From Micromonospora pattaloongensis (GTDB lineage: Bacteria; Actinomycetota; Actinomycetes; Mycobacteriales; Micromonosporaceae), in the NCBI RefSeq assembly GCF_900107255.1, contig NZ_FNPH01000002.1, positions 434,001 to 498,000 on the forward strand: a stretch of 64,000 nt of DNA, in the 5' to 3' direction. The translations under genes and the position numbers were made by a program. Below the pieces are notes generated by a model, which saw only the letters and a list, made by a program, of their open reading frames with translations, searched no databases and had not been told where the DNA came from. Numbering within the stretch: position 1 is the first letter of the stretch; every line of letters begins with the position of its first letter. Below are positions 20,401 through 30,983 of the stretch, piece by piece.

Positions 20401-21924
20401 ATGGCACTCGTGCCTGAACCTGACATCCATGCTCCGTTCCCCGGCCTGCTCTCCCCCACCGGCATCGACCAGCTCCGCGAGGCGCTGCTCAGTGCGGGAT
20501 ACACGGCCGCCGGCATCGCCGCGCGCCTCGGACCGGAGGCCACCGCGGGCGTCGCCCGCAACGACTTTCGGATGGCGCTGCGGATGACCGAGGACCGCGA
20601 CCGGCTCGGCACCCTGATCCGACTCTTCGTCTGCGGCCAGACGGAGCCGGAGGAGACGGTCGCCGCCGCGCTGGCCCCGCTGCCGCTCGCCGAGGCGCGC
20701 GCCGCCGGACTGGTCGAACGGGCGCCCGCGGACCCGGACGGCGTCACCGGGCTGCGGCAGGGCGTGGACCTGGAGCCGTACGGCGAGAGCTGGTGGGTGC
20801 TCTCCGACGTGCCCGCCGCCGCCCGGCCCGGCCGACCGCTCCCCGCCGACCACGTGCTCGGTGTCGGCGGCGCCTCGACCACGCTCGCCGGCGCCACGAT
20901 CCGCCGGCCGGTCGGCGCGGCGCTCGACCTCGGCACCGGCTGCGGCGTGCAGTCGCTGCACCTCGCCACCCACGCCGGCACTGTCACGGCCACCGATCTG
21001 TCGGTCCGGGCGCTGCGCTTCGCGGCCACCACCGCCGCCCTCAACGGCCAGCAGTGGGAGCTGCTCCAGGGCGATCTCGTCGCCCCGGTCGCGGGCCGCC
21101 GCTTCGACCTGGTGGTCAGCAACCCGCCGTTCGTGGTCGGTCCGGGCACCGCGACGCACACCTACCGCGACTCCGGCCGCGTCGGCGACGGCGTCTGTGC
21201 GGAGCTCGCCGCCGCGGCCCCCGGCCTGCTCACCGACGGCGGGGTGATGCAGTACCTGGCGAACTGGGTGCACGTCGCCGGCGAGGACTGGGGCGAACGG
21301 GTCGCGGGCTGGTTCGCCGGCACCGGGCTGGACGCCTGGGTGATCCAGCGCGAGGTCGCCGACCCGGTCGGGTACGTGAATCTCTGGCTGGCCGACGCCA
21401 GCGAGGCCGCGGATCCGCAGCGGGCCGCCGCCTGGCTGGACTGGTTCGACGCGCACAAGGTCGAGGCGGTCGGGTTCGGGTTGATCACGCTGCGCAACTC
21501 CGGCCACGCCGACCCGGTGGTACGGGTGGAGGACCTGCGCCAGGCGGTGGAACCGCCGCTGGGCGAGCACGTGGCCGCCTGGTTCGATCGGCAGGACTGG
21601 CTGCGGTCGCGTGACGCCGGGGCGCTGCTGGCGGCCCGCTACCGCGCGGCGGACGGGTTGCAGCTGCGCCAGGAGGCGACAATGGGGCCCGAGGGCTGGG
21701 CGGTGGACCGCCAGGTCCTCGCGCTGCCGCACGGGCTGCGCTGGACCGAGGAGGTCGATCCGCTGGTACTGGCGCTCGTCGGCGGCTGCGACGGCCGGGT
21801 GCCGCTGCGGGACCAGATCGCGCTGCTCGCCGTCGCCCACGACGTGCCCGAGGCCGAGCTCGCGGAGGCCGCCGTCCCGATCATCACCCACCTGGTCGAA
21901 CGCAGCGTCATCCTCCCCGCCTGA
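20401..21924 (+). CDS. SAM-dependent methyltransferase with N-terminal accessory domain (N6/N5-type, NPPF)
   Basis: A 507-residue protein. Residues 20-150 form a winged-helix-like N-terminal domain typical of the DUF7059-type methyltransferases. The Rossmann methyltransferase follows: motif [13 protein letters not shown] near residue 179, motif IV SNPPFV near 240. NPPF-type enzymes methylate exocyclic or amide nitrogen (RNA base or glutamine); which one is not readable. The last 130 residues contain a second helical module. It is conserved near dtd and sigB in Micromonosporaceae (inference from similar clusters I know). Confidence 0.85.
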   Translation: MALVPEPDIHAPFPGLLSPTGIDQLREALLSAGYTAAGIAARLGPEATAGVARNDFRMALRMTEDRDRLGTLIRLFVCGQTEPEETVAAALAPLPLAEARAAGLVERAPADPDGVTGLRQGVDLEPYGESWWVLSDVPAAARPGRPLPADHVLGVGGASTTLAGATIRRPVGAALDLGTGCGVQSLHLATHAGTVTATDLSVRALRFAATTAALNGQQWELLQGDLVAPVAGRRFDLVVSNPPFVVGPGTATHTYRDSGRVGDGVCAELAAAAPGLLTDGGVMQYLANWVHVAGEDWGERVAGWFAGTGLDAWVIQREVADPVGYVNLWLADASEAADPQRAAAWLDWFDAHKVEAVGFGLITLRNSGHADPVVRVEDLRQAVEPPLGEHVAAWFDRQDWLRSRDAGALLAARYRAADGLQLRQEATMGPEGWAVDRQVLALPHGLRWTEEVDPLVLALVGGCDGRVPLRDQIALLAVAHDVPEAELAEAAVPIITHLVERSVILPA

Positions 21925-21953
21925 CCCCGCCCCCTCCCTCCCCCGCCTCTCCC

Positions 21954-22016
21954 CGTTGATCAAGGAGTCGGCGGCAGTTCACGGGGCTGTTCCTGCCGTC
22001 GCCCCCTTGATCAACG
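21954..22016. repeat. long intergenic hairpin with TTGATCAA core (dispersed-repeat type)
   Basis: Outer arms CGTTGATCAAGG (21954-21965) and CCTTGATCAACG (22005-22016) are perfectly complementary. Inside, GGCGGCAG pairs with CTGCCGTC around a short loop. It lies between the methyltransferase stop and dtd, and may also terminate transcription. Similar TTGATCAA-arm elements are dispersed in Micromonosporaceae genomes as I recall; this window has only one. Confidence 0.65.
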
Positions 22017-22069
22017 AAAGAGGGGGGTGGGGCCGCCGGGTGGCGGGGCCCGCGTGCGAGGGTGGGCGG

Positions 22070-22513
22070 GTGCGAGCGGTGGTGCAGACGGTCAGCCGGG
22101 CGAGCGTGACGGTGGACGGCGAGGTGGTCGGCGCGATCGGCGCCGGGCTGTTGGTACTGCTCGGCGTGACGCACTCGGACACCGCGCAGACCGCCGAGAC
22201 CATGGCCCGGAAGGTGCATGAGCTGCGCATCTTCGGCCCCGCGCCGGATACGCCCGGTCCGGAGCGCTCCGCGGCGGAGATCGGCGCGCCGCTGCTGGTC
22301 GTCAGCCAGTTCACGCTGTACGGCGACGCCCGCAAGGGCCGTCGGCCGAGCTGGTCCGCCGCCGCGCCGGCCGAGGTGGCAGAGCCCTTGGTGGAGGCCT
22401 TCGTCGCCGCGCTGCGCGGGCGGGGCGCGGCCGTGCAGACCGGCCGCTTCCGCGCCCACATGCTCGTCGAGAGCGTCAACGTCGGCCCCCAAACCCTCCT
22501 ACTCGACCTCTAG
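22070..22513 (+). CDS. dtd: D-aminoacyl-tRNA deacylase
   Basis: A 147-residue enzyme that hydrolyses D-amino acids (and glycine from tRNA-Ala) off mischarged tRNA. The active-site [16 protein letters not shown] motif lies at about residues 80-95. The second signature is degenerate for a Gly-cisPro type: [11 protein letters not shown] at the C-terminus. The GTG at 22070 begins the conserved [13 protein letters not shown]-like start. Length is normal for the family. Confidence 0.95.
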   Translation: MRAVVQTVSRASVTVDGEVVGAIGAGLLVLLGVTHSDTAQTAETMARKVHELRIFGPAPDTPGPERSAAEIGAPLLVVSQFTLYGDARKGRRPSWSAAAPAEVAEPLVEAFVAALRGRGAAVQTGRFRAHMLVESVNVGPQTLLLDL

Positions 22514-22647
22514 CCCCCCGCTCCGCCCGCTCCACGTCGAAATTTTCCTCACTCCCGCTTCACGCCCCGACCGCCAAGCTGGTGGTCACCGGCGCGATTC
22601 GGCCGCCGGCGTACGTGCCACTTGTCGACGCGGGGAGGCGACTCACA

Positions 22648-23652
<1,005 letters not shown>

Positions 23653-26205
23653 TCAGAGGCGGCGGGGGCCGGTGTCGGGACGGGGGGCGTTGGCGTCGAG
23701 GTGGACGGTGGCGTGCAGCACCGACAGGCCGGTCGACCGGACCAGCACGGGGTTGAGCCGCAGCGCCCGCACCTGGGGGTGCTCGTCGACGAGCCGGCCC
23801 ACCCGGACCAGCAGGTCGGCGAGGGCGGCGCGGTCGACCGCGCCGGCGCCCCGGTAGCCCCGCAGCAGCGGCGCCGCCCGCGGCTCGTCGATCAGGGCGG
23901 CCGCGTCGCTGTCGGTCAGCGGCGCCGCGCGCCACGCCCGGTCCCCGAGCAGGTCCATCGCGACCCCGCCCAGTCCGAAGCCGACCACCGGCCCGAACGT
24001 CGGGTCCTCCACCATCTCCACCACGCAGGCGACGCCGGGCTCGACCATCGGCTGCAGCAGCATGTCCGGACCGAACGCCGCCGCCATCTCGCCGTACGCG
24101 CGCTCGACGGCGGCGTCGGAGTCCAGGTCGAGCCGGACCGCCCCCAGGTCGAGCCGGTGCCGCAGCCCCTCCACCGCCGCCTTCAACGCGACCGGGTAGC
24201 CGAGCCGCCGGGCCGCGGCGACGGCGGTCGCGGCCGAGTCGGCCGGCTCGGCGGGGACGACCTCGATGCCGTACGCCCCGAGCAGCTCCCCGCCGGGCGC
24301 GAGCCGGGCGGCTTCCGGGTCGACGCCGGGCAGCTCCGGCAGCACCCCCGGCGGCCGGCGGAGCCAGTCGGCGTACGCGGCGACCCGGGCGAGCGCCCGC
24401 ACCGCCTCCTCCACCGACGGGTACGACGGCACTCCGGTCGGCAGCCGGCCGGCGAGGAACGTGGCGACGGTGGGCTTGTCCCCGGCGAGCGCCACGCTGC
24501 CGATCGCGGAGGCGAAGTCCGCGTCCTCGTCGACGTGCTGGCCGGGCAGCGGCGGCGCGAAGACCACCACCAGCGCGTCGACCGCGTCGTCGACGGCGGC
24601 CTCGGCCAGCGCGTCCGCGAAGTCGTTCGCGCCGGCCTGGGGGCCGACGTCGCGGGGGTAGCCGGGCGCGACGGTGAGCCCCTGCGCGGCGCAGGCGGTG
24701 GTGGCGAGCCGGACCAGCGCCGAGGAGTTGCCGACCACCCCGATACGGTCGCCGGCCGGCAGCGGCTGGTTGGCCAGCAACGCCCCGACGTCGAAGAGCT
24801 CGGCGACGGTGTCGACCCGGATCACGCCGGACCGGGCGAACAGCGCGGTGATCGCCGCGGCGTCCGGGCCGGCCACGCCCGCCTCGGGCGGCGGCGGGGC
24901 GGCCGGGGCGCGCACCGGCGAGGCGAGTGCCACGATCGGCTTGGTGCGCCCGATCCGCCGGGCCAACCGGGCGAACTTACGCGGGTTCCCGAAGGTCTCC
25001 AGGTAGAGCAGAATCACGTCGGTGCCGGGATCGGTCTGCCAGTACTGCAGCAGGTCGTTGCCGGAGACGTCGGCGCGGTTGCCGGCCGAGACGAAGCTGG
25101 ACAGGCCGAGGCCACGCCGGTCGGCCTCGGCGAGCAGCGCCACCCCGAGCGCCCCGGACTGGCTGAAGAACCCGACCCGGCCGGCGCCGGGCAGCCGCGG
25201 CGCGAGCGTGGCGTTGAGGCGGATCCGGTCGTCGGTGTTGGCGATGCCGAGACAGTTCGGTCCCACCACGCGCATCCCGGCGTCGCGGGCGGCCCGCAGC
25301 AGCGCCTCCTGAGCGGCCGCGCCGTGCCCGCCGGTCTCGGCGAAGCCCGCCGAGACCACCACCACGCCGTGCGCGCCGGCCGCGGCCGCGTCGGCGACGA
25401 CCTCCGGTACCGCCTCCGGCGGCACCGCGACGATCGCGAGATCGACCGGGCCGTCGGCATCGGCGGCGCCGCGGTACGCCGGTAGGCCGGCGATCTGCCG
25501 CGCGCTCGGGTGCACCGGGACGACCTGACCGGTGAAACCGCCGTCGCGCAGATGCCCGAGCAGCGCCGCGCCGACGCCCTGGCCGGTGGCGCTGGCGCCG
25601 TAGACGGCGACGCCGCGGGGCGCGAGCAGCCGGGCGATCGAGGCGGCCTCGGTGCGGTGCTCCCGCCGCCACTGCACCTCCCGGGACGCCTCGGTCGGCG
25701 CGATCGGGAAGCTGAGGTGTACCACGCCGTCGGCGTACTGGCGGCGGATCTGGTAGCCGGCGTCGGCGAAGACCCGCAGCATCGGCGCGTTGGCCGGCAG
25801 CACCTCGGCGACGAACCGGGAGATCCCCTCGTCGCGGGCGGCGGCGGCCAGGTGCTCCAGCAGCACGGAGCCGATGCCCCGCCCCTGGTGGGCGTCCTCC
25901 ACCACGAACGCCACCTCGGCGTCGGTGGCGCGCGGGCCGAGCCGGTCGTACCGGCCGACCGCGCAGATCCGGTCGCCGGCCAGCACCACGAACGCCTCCC
26001 GGTCGTGATGGTCGACGGTGACGAAGTGCCGCAGGTCCCGCTCCGGGATGCGCGGGTACGGCGAGAAGTAGCGCAGGTACCGGGTGCGCTCCGAGAAGCG
26101 GGCGTGCATCGCCACGATCCCCGTCGCGTCGTCGGGGCGGATCTGTCGCAGATGGACGGTGGTCCCGTCACTGAGCAGGACGTCGGCGGAGCGGTCCTTC
26201 GTCAC
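23653..26205 (-). CDS. bifunctional GNAT acetyltransferase / acyl-CoA synthetase-like (NDP-forming) protein; probable protein lysine acetyltransferase
   Basis: 850 residues. Residues about 15-165 are a GNAT domain with the acetyl-CoA-binding HQGRGIGSVLL. From about 185 there is a CoA-binding/succinyl-CoA-synthetase-like part (GVAVYGASATGQG, VVSAGFAETGG, VGPNCLGI, FFSQSGALG), and the C-terminal 200 residues are ATP-grasp-like (GYPVALKAAV, GFGLGGVAMDLL). GNAT at the N-terminus marks the actinobacterial arrangement of Pat-type lysine acetyltransferases, which inactivate acyl-CoA synthetases in response to acetyl-CoA; the synthetase-like part usually senses ligand rather than catalyses. The deacetylase gene lies six bases upstream in the same operon. 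Confidence 0.88.
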   Translation of the reverse strand: MTKDRSADVLLSDGTTVHLRQIRPDDATGIVAMHARFSERTRYLRYFSPYPRIPERDLRHFVTVDHHDREAFVVLAGDRICAVGRYDRLGPRATDAEVAFVVEDAHQGRGIGSVLLEHLAAAARDEGISRFVAEVLPANAPMLRVFADAGYQIRRQYADGVVHLSFPIAPTEASREVQWRREHRTEAASIARLLAPRGVAVYGASATGQGVGAALLGHLRDGGFTGQVVPVHPSARQIAGLPAYRGAADADGPVDLAIVAVPPEAVPEVVADAAAAGAHGVVVVSAGFAETGGHGAAAQEALLRAARDAGMRVVGPNCLGIANTDDRIRLNATLAPRLPGAGRVGFFSQSGALGVALLAEADRRGLGLSSFVSAGNRADVSGNDLLQYWQTDPGTDVILLYLETFGNPRKFARLARRIGRTKPIVALASPVRAPAAPPPPEAGVAGPDAAAITALFARSGVIRVDTVAELFDVGALLANQPLPAGDRIGVVGNSSALVRLATTACAAQGLTVAPGYPRDVGPQAGANDFADALAEAAVDDAVDALVVVFAPPLPGQHVDEDADFASAIGSVALAGDKPTVATFLAGRLPTGVPSYPSVEEAVRALARVAAYADWLRRPPGVLPELPGVDPEAARLAPGGELLGAYGIEVVPAEPADSAATAVAAARRLGYPVALKAAVEGLRHRLDLGAVRLDLDSDAAVERAYGEMAAAFGPDMLLQPMVEPGVACVVEMVEDPTFGPVVGFGLGGVAMDLLGDRAWRAAPLTDSDAAALIDEPRAAPLLRGYRGAGAVDRAALADLLVRVGRLVDEHPQVRALRLNPVLVRSTGLSVLHATVHLDANAPRPDTGPRRL

Positions 26206-26211
26206 CGGTGA

Positions 26212-27402
26212 TCAGTCCCTCGGGTCGTACGGGTCGAGCCCGTGCAGCGGGAAGACGGCGCGGCGGGTCGTCATCACGGCGCGGTCGACGGCGTCCGCCG
26301 CGCCGTCCGGCTGCCACCGCCGGAACTCCACGTCGATGTCGTCGGTCATCCGCAGCGGCACGTCCCGGCCGGGACGCCGGGTCCGGGCGAGTTTCCGCCA
26401 CGTCGGCGGGGTGAGCGTGGCCGGCGCGAGCGGCTCGCCGGTGGCCACCGCGAGCAGATGTGTCCAGGCGCGGGGCACCACCTCGACCAGCGCGTACCCG
26501 CCGCCGCCGGTGGCCACCCAGCGCCCGTCGCAGACCTCGTCGGCCAGCGCGCGCAGCGCGATGTAGGTGGCCCGCTGCCCGTCAACGGAGAGCCGCAGGT
26601 CGGCCAGCGGGTCGAGCCGGTGGCTGTCCGCGCCGCACTGGGTGACCAGCAGCTGCGGCCGGAACGCACGCAGCAGCGCCGGGACGACCGCGTGGAAGGC
26701 CCGCAGCCAGCCGGCGTCGTCGGTGCCCGGCGGCAGCGGCAGGTTCACGGCGCTCCCCTCGGCGCCGGGACCCCCGGTCTCGTCCGGGAAGCCGGTGCCC
26801 GGGAAGAGCGTCAGCGGGGTCTCGTGCAGGCTGATCGTGAGTACCCGCGGGTCGTCGTAGAAGATCTGCTGCACGCCGTCGCCGTGGTGCACGTCCACGT
26901 CCACGTAGGCGACCCGCTCCGCCCCGAGGTCGAGCAGGCGGGCGATGGCCGCGGCGGGGTCGTTGTAGACGCAGAACCCGGCGGCCCGCCCCGGCATCGC
27001 GTGGTGCAGCCCGCCGGCCACGTTGACGGCGCGACGCGCCTGCCCCCGCCACACCGCCTCGGCGGCGGCGATCGAGGCGCCCGCGATCAGCGCGCTCGAC
27101 TCGTGCATTCCCTCGAAGACGGGGTTGTCGGGGGTGCCCAGGCCGTAGCCGGAGAAGAACGGGTCGTGCGGGGCGGCGCGGACCGCGTCGAGGTAGTCGG
27201 CCCGGTGCACGCGGGTCAGCGCGGCGTCGTCGGCGGGGGTCGGGGCGAGCAGGCGTACGCCCGGCCGGTCGAGCACGCCGAGCTCGCGGGCGAGCGCGAT
27301 CGTCAGCTCGACGCGCACCGGGTCGAGCGGGTGCTCACCCAGGTCGTACGCGAGCAGCGACTCGTCCCACACCACCACCGTGCCGTCCGACATGGCGCTC
27401 AT
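26212..27402 (-). CDS. acuC: AcuC-type Zn-dependent (histone-like) deacetylase
   Basis: A 396-residue class I deacetylase-fold enzyme. Visible motifs: GGLHHAMPGRAAGFCVYND (tandem His), DVDVHHGDGVQ (zinc-binding Asp-x-His), a CGADS segment and GGGGYAL with the catalytic Tyr. AcuC reverses lysine acetylation of acetyl-CoA synthetase in Bacillus. Its operon with a Pat-type acetyltransferase (six-base gap) strongly supports opposing action on the same targets. The start is the ATG at 27402; an ATG three codons later is an alternative. Confidence 0.93.
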   Translation of the reverse strand: MSAMSDGTVVVWDESLLAYDLGEHPLDPVRVELTIALARELGVLDRPGVRLLAPTPADDAALTRVHRADYLDAVRAAPHDPFFSGYGLGTPDNPVFEGMHESSALIAGASIAAAEAVWRGQARRAVNVAGGLHHAMPGRAAGFCVYNDPAAAIARLLDLGAERVAYVDVDVHHGDGVQQIFYDDPRVLTISLHETPLTLFPGTGFPDETGGPGAEGSAVNLPLPPGTDDAGWLRAFHAVVPALLRAFRPQLLVTQCGADSHRLDPLADLRLSVDGQRATYIALRALADEVCDGRWVATGGGGYALVEVVPRAWTHLLAVATGEPLAPATLTPPTWRKLARTRRPGRDVPLRMTDDIDVEFRRWQPDGAADAVDRAVMTTRRAVFPLHGLDPYDPRD

Positions 27403-27470
27403 CGTCGCACGGCCGTCCCGGCGCGACGATCACCGTCCGTGCCGGGCCCATCCATGAGGACGGGCCCCTG

Positions 27471-28340
27471 CTAACCGCGCGGGTCCGTGGCGACCGGGCG
27501 GGCGGGCTCGGTGATCCAGTCGCTCCACGAGCCGACGTAGAGGGCGGCGTCCGGGCGGCCCGCGCGGTGCAGCGCCAGGACCGCCTGCGCGGCGGTCACC
27601 CCGGACCCGCAGTACGCGCCCACGCGTACCCCGTCGTCGACGCCGACGCGCGCGAACCGCGACCGCAGCGCGTCGGCGGCGCGCAACCGGCCGTCCGCCT
27701 CGACCTGCTCGCTGATCGGCAGGTTGACGGCGCCGGGGATGTGGCCGGCGACGGGGTCGACCGGCTCGCTCTCGCCGCGGTAGCGGGCCGGGGCGCGGAC
27801 GTCGATCAACACGCCGTCTCCGCCGGCCAGCCGCGCCGCCCCGGTCGCGTCCAGCACCGGCAGCCCGCCGGGGCGGACCGTGAGATCGCCACGCGGTGGG
27901 GCGGGCACCACCGTGGTCACCGGCTGGCCCGCCTCGAGCCAGGCGCGGTAGCCGCCGTCGAGGACCCGGACCGCGTGGTGCCCGGCCCAGCGCAGCGTCC
28001 ACCAGGCGCGCGCCGCGCCGAGCCCGTCGCCGCCGTCGTAGACCACGACGTCGGAGCCGGCCCGCAGCCCCGCGGCGCGCAGCGCCTCCTGCAGCCGCGC
28101 CGGCTCCGGCAGCGGGTGCCGGCCGCCCGGTCCCGGCTCACCGCACAGGTCGGCGTCGAGGTCGATGAAGACCGCGCCGGGCAGGTGGCCGGCCGCGTAG
28201 TCGGCGCGGCCGGGCGGCCCGGTGAGCCGCCAGCGCACGTCGAGCAGGGCGGGCGGCTCGGGCGCGCTCAGCGCCCGCGCGAGGGTCGGAACATCGATGA
28301 TCGGCTCATCCGGTGCGGCCACGACCCCAGTCAACACCAT
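27471..28340 (-). CDS. sulfurtransferase (two-domain rhodanese)
   Basis: A 289-residue protein of two rhodanese domains. The N-terminal domain (about 15-125) lacks a catalytic Cys; the C-terminal domain (about 150-285) has the active loop CGSGVTA, the CG(S/T)GVT type associated with thiosulfate or 3-mercaptopyruvate sulfurtransferases. The domain-linking DVRWRLTGPPG and GSWSDWI are typical. It is divergent from ideR and upstream of acuC on the same strand, with a 68-base gap. Confidence 0.92.
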   Translation of the reverse strand: MVLTGVVAAPDEPIIDVPTLARALSAPEPPALLDVRWRLTGPPGRADYAAGHLPGAVFIDLDADLCGEPGPGGRHPLPEPARLQEALRAAGLRAGSDVVVYDGGDGLGAARAWWTLRWAGHHAVRVLDGGYRAWLEAGQPVTTVVPAPPRGDLTVRPGGLPVLDATGAARLAGGDGVLIDVRAPARYRGESEPVDPVAGHIPGAVNLPISEQVEADGRLRAADALRSRFARVGVDDGVRVGAYCGSGVTAAQAVLALHRAGRPDAALYVGSWSDWITEPARPVATDPRG

Positions 28341-28438
28341 GTCCCGGCACCGCCCGTGAAGTGGATCTCCGGCGATTCGCCGACGGCTCTTTGTCGGCCC
28401 GTCACGGTAGGATCGGCTCCTGGGAGGGCAGCAGAGAC

Positions 28439-29140
28439 GTGAAACAACACCACGACCTGGTCGACACCACCGAGATGTACTTGCGCACCATCCTCGAACT
28501 CGAGGAGGAGGGTGTGCCGCCGCTGCGTGCCCGGATCGCCGAGCGTCTGCACCAGAGCGGCCCGACCGTCAGCCAGACCGTGGCCCGGATGGAGCGCGAC
28601 GGGCTGCTGACCGTGGAGGACGACCGTTCACTGCGGCTCACCGGGGACGGCCGGGCGCACGCCGTCTCCGTCATGCGCAAGCATCGCCTCGCCGAGCTGC
28701 TCCTGGTCAACGTCATCGGTCTGCCCTACGAGGAGGCGCACGAGGAGGCGTGCCGGTGGGAGCACGTGATGAGCGAGTCCGTGGAGAAGAAGGTCTACGA
28801 GCTGCTCAACCGCCCCACCCGCTCCCCCTACGGCAACCCGATCCCCGGTCTGGACCTGCTCGGCGACGGTGAGCCGGAGAGCACCAACGGCGTCGAGGCG
28901 ACCGAGGCCGAACGCAACCTGGCGTTCCCCGGGCTGACCGGGCCGGTCGTGGTGCGCCGGATCTGCGAGAGCCTGCAGACCAACGCGGAGGTCCTGCGCC
29001 AGTTGCACGCCGCCGGGGTCGACCCGGGGGTCACCGTCACGGTCGCGCAGGAGCGCGACGGCGTGACGATCGACCGCTCGGGCGACAAGCTCCGGCTGCC
29101 GCGCGAGATCGCCTCCCGCGTCTTCGTCACCGCCCACTGA
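28439..29140 (+). CDS. ideR: iron-dependent transcriptional repressor IdeR/DtxR
   Basis: A 233-residue Fe(II)-dependent repressor of iron acquisition genes. The winged helix occupies residues 8-75 (SGPTVSQTVARMERDGL). Metal ligands align with DtxR: M13, C105, E108, H109 (primary) and H82, E86, H101 (ancillary). A C-terminal SH3-like domain follows from about 150. The GTG at 28439 precedes the conserved LVDTTEMYLRTI, with GGGAGG 12 bases upstream. A TAGGAT hexamer at 28408-28413 may be the -10 box. The sigB-ideR neighbourhood is as in mycobacteria, but with five genes intervening by insertion. Confidence 0.96.
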   Translation: MKQHHDLVDTTEMYLRTILELEEEGVPPLRARIAERLHQSGPTVSQTVARMERDGLLTVEDDRSLRLTGDGRAHAVSVMRKHRLAELLLVNVIGLPYEEAHEEACRWEHVMSESVEKKVYELLNRPTRSPYGNPIPGLDLLGDGEPESTNGVEATEAERNLAFPGLTGPVVVRRICESLQTNAEVLRQLHAAGVDPGVTVTVAQERDGVTIDRSGDKLRLPREIASRVFVTAH

Positions 29141-29157
29141 CCTACCCGCCCGGGTGG

Positions 29158-29697
29158 TCAGACGGCGGCGGCGTCGACGCGCTGGGCGAGCGTGACGAGC
29201 CTCGTGGACAGCTCCGCCGCCGCGTCCTGTCCCGTCCCCAGCGTGTAGCGCAACGTCAGCAGCCGGCCGTTGCCGCTCAGCCAGCCGACCTCGACGCCGG
29301 GCCCCTGCCCCGAGGCCGCCGGGACCGCCAGCCGGTAGCCCGCCTTGCCGAGCCCCTTCACCGGCTTCGCCCCCCTCGGCACGACGTCCTCGGTGAAGAT
29401 CTCGACGTCCGCCGAGGTCTCGGTGGCCGAGAGGACGAGGTCGGGGCGGCTCGCGGCGCGGGCCCGGACCAGGCACGTGTACGTCTGCTCCCGTCGGGTC
29501 GCCACGGCGACGTCGAAGCGCGCGCCGGTCGCCTGCTCGATCACGTCGTAGTCGAGCAGGTGGCAGGCGCCCCCGGCGGCGGAGGCCGGCACGTCCGCCA
29601 CGACCGGGGCGGGCCCCGCGGGGATCGCCCCCGCCTGCGCCTCACACGCGGTGAGCAGCAGCAGTCCGGCGCCGATCACACAGAACCGGGTGCGCAC
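29158..29697 (-). CDS. putative lipoprotein
   Basis: A 179-residue protein with a signal peptide ending in a lipobox (LLLLTAC, Cys near residue 18), so it is predicted to be lipid-anchored outside the membrane. The mature part has two Cys residues (CHLLDYD and YTCLV) that could form a disulfide, a pattern common in actinobacterial DUF3558-like lipoproteins; I do not assign a family. The GTG at 29697 has GGAGGAAG six bases upstream. It is convergent with ideR. Confidence 0.82.
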   Translation of the reverse strand: MRTRFCVIGAGLLLLTACEAQAGAIPAGPAPVVADVPASAAGGACHLLDYDVIEQATGARFDVAVATRREQTYTCLVRARAASRPDLVLSATETSADVEIFTEDVVPRGAKPVKGLGKAGYRLAVPAASGQGPGVEVGWLSGNGRLLTLRYTLGTGQDAAAELSTRLVTLAQRVDAAAV

Positions 29698-29798
29698 AGT
29701 CTTCCTCCCCGATACTCCCCCGGGGGGCCGGGAGCCGCGGACGATCCGTCGCACACCGTACGGCGTGGCCGCGCGTCGGGAAAGACCGGCCGGGGCGG

Positions 29799-30983
29799 CT
29801 AGCGCGGCAATCCGGCCACGATGTGCCGGGCGATCTCGAACGCGCTGGTCGCCGCGGGCGAGGGTGCGTTGAGCACGTGCACCTGCCGGTCCCGGGCCAC
29901 GATCAGGAAGTCGTCGACGAGCCCGCCGTCGCGGGCGACCGCCTGGGCCCGGACGCCGGACCCGGCCCGCACGAGGTCCGCCCCGGTGATCGCCGGCACG
30001 AGCCGCGCGAGGCTGGCGGCGAAGCGGCGGCGGGACAGCGAGCGGCGCACCTCGGTGACGCCGTACGCCAGATGCCGGCGCGCCAGCCGCCACAGTCCCG
30101 GATAGGCCGCGATGTCCGCCACGTCGCGCGGGTCGATCCGCGCCCACGAATAGCCCTCCCGGGCCAACGCGAGCACCGCGTTGGGGCCGGCGTGCACGCT
30201 GCCGTCGATCATCCGGGTGAGATGCACCCCGAGGAACGGGAACCGCGGGTCCGGCACCGGGTAGATCAGGCCGCGCACCAGGTCGCGGCGCTGGGGCCGC
30301 AGCTCGTAGTACTCGCCGCGGAACGGGATGATCCGCGCCGGCGGCGTGACGCCGGCGAGTCGCGCCACCCGGTCGGCGTGCAGGCCCGCGCAGTTCACCA
30401 CGACGTCCGCGGGAAACTCCCCCACGGTCGTCGACACCACCTGCTCCCGACGCCGTACGGCGATCCCCGTGACCCGCGCGCCGAACCGCAGCCGCGCGCC
30501 GGCCTGCTGGAGACCGGCGGCGAGCACGGCGCAGACCCGGCCGAAGTCCACGATGCCGGTCGAGGCGACGTACAGCGCCGCCCGGCACCGCACCTGTGGC
30601 TCGTGCTCCCGCGCCTCGGCCGGGCTGATCAGGCGTACCGGCAGCCCGTTGGCGACGGCCCGCTCGTGCAACGCCGCCAGCCGCGGCAGCTCGGCGTCCC
30701 CGGTGGCGACGATGAGCTTGCCGGTGACCCGCGCCGGGATCCCGTGCTCGGCGCAGAACCGCAGCATGGACTCGCGCCCGGCGCGGCACAGCCGCGCCTT
30801 GAGGCTGCCCGGCGGGTAGTAGACGCCGGCGTGCAGCACCCCGGAGTTGTGACCGGTCTGGTGCCGCGCCGGAGCGTCCTCCTTCTCCAGCACGGTGACG
30901 GACGCCGCGGGCTCGTCGTGGAGGATCCGCCGCGCCGTCGACAACCCGACGATGCCCGCGCCGATCACGACGTACCGCGTCAT
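29799..30983 (-). CDS. lhgO: L-2-hydroxyglutarate oxidase
   Basis: A 394-residue FAD-dependent oxidoreductase of the DAO fold. The N-terminal dinucleotide-binding motif is VVIGAGIVGLSTA. HQTGHNSGVLHAGVYY is the family's FAD-site signature, and GSGVRAQAV sits in the C-terminal FAD-contacting segment. LhgO oxidises L-2-hydroxyglutarate to 2-oxoglutarate, a metabolite-repair reaction. Its start overlaps the DUF5522 stop by four bases (ATGA), so the two are coupled. Confidence 0.92.
   Translation of the reverse strand: MTRYVVIGAGIVGLSTARRILHDEPAASVTVLEKEDAPARHQTGHNSGVLHAGVYYPPGSLKARLCRAGRESMLRFCAEHGIPARVTGKLIVATGDAELPRLAALHERAVANGLPVRLISPAEAREHEPQVRCRAALYVASTGIVDFGRVCAVLAAGLQQAGARLRFGARVTGIAVRRREQVVSTTVGEFPADVVVNCAGLHADRVARLAGVTPPARIIPFRGEYYELRPQRRDLVRGLIYPVPDPRFPFLGVHLTRMIDGSVHAGPNAVLALAREGYSWARIDPRDVADIAAYPGLWRLARRHLAYGVTEVRRSLSRRRFAASLARLVPAITGADLVRAGSGVRAQAVARDGGLVDDFLIVARDRQVHVLNAPSPAATSAFEIARHIVAGLPR

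Noticed and set aside
23701-25485. Long open frame antisense to the acetyltransferase gene
   Set aside because: Composition (Arg/Gly/Asp-rich, no motifs) is typical of shadow frames; the sense strand carries recognised domains throughout.
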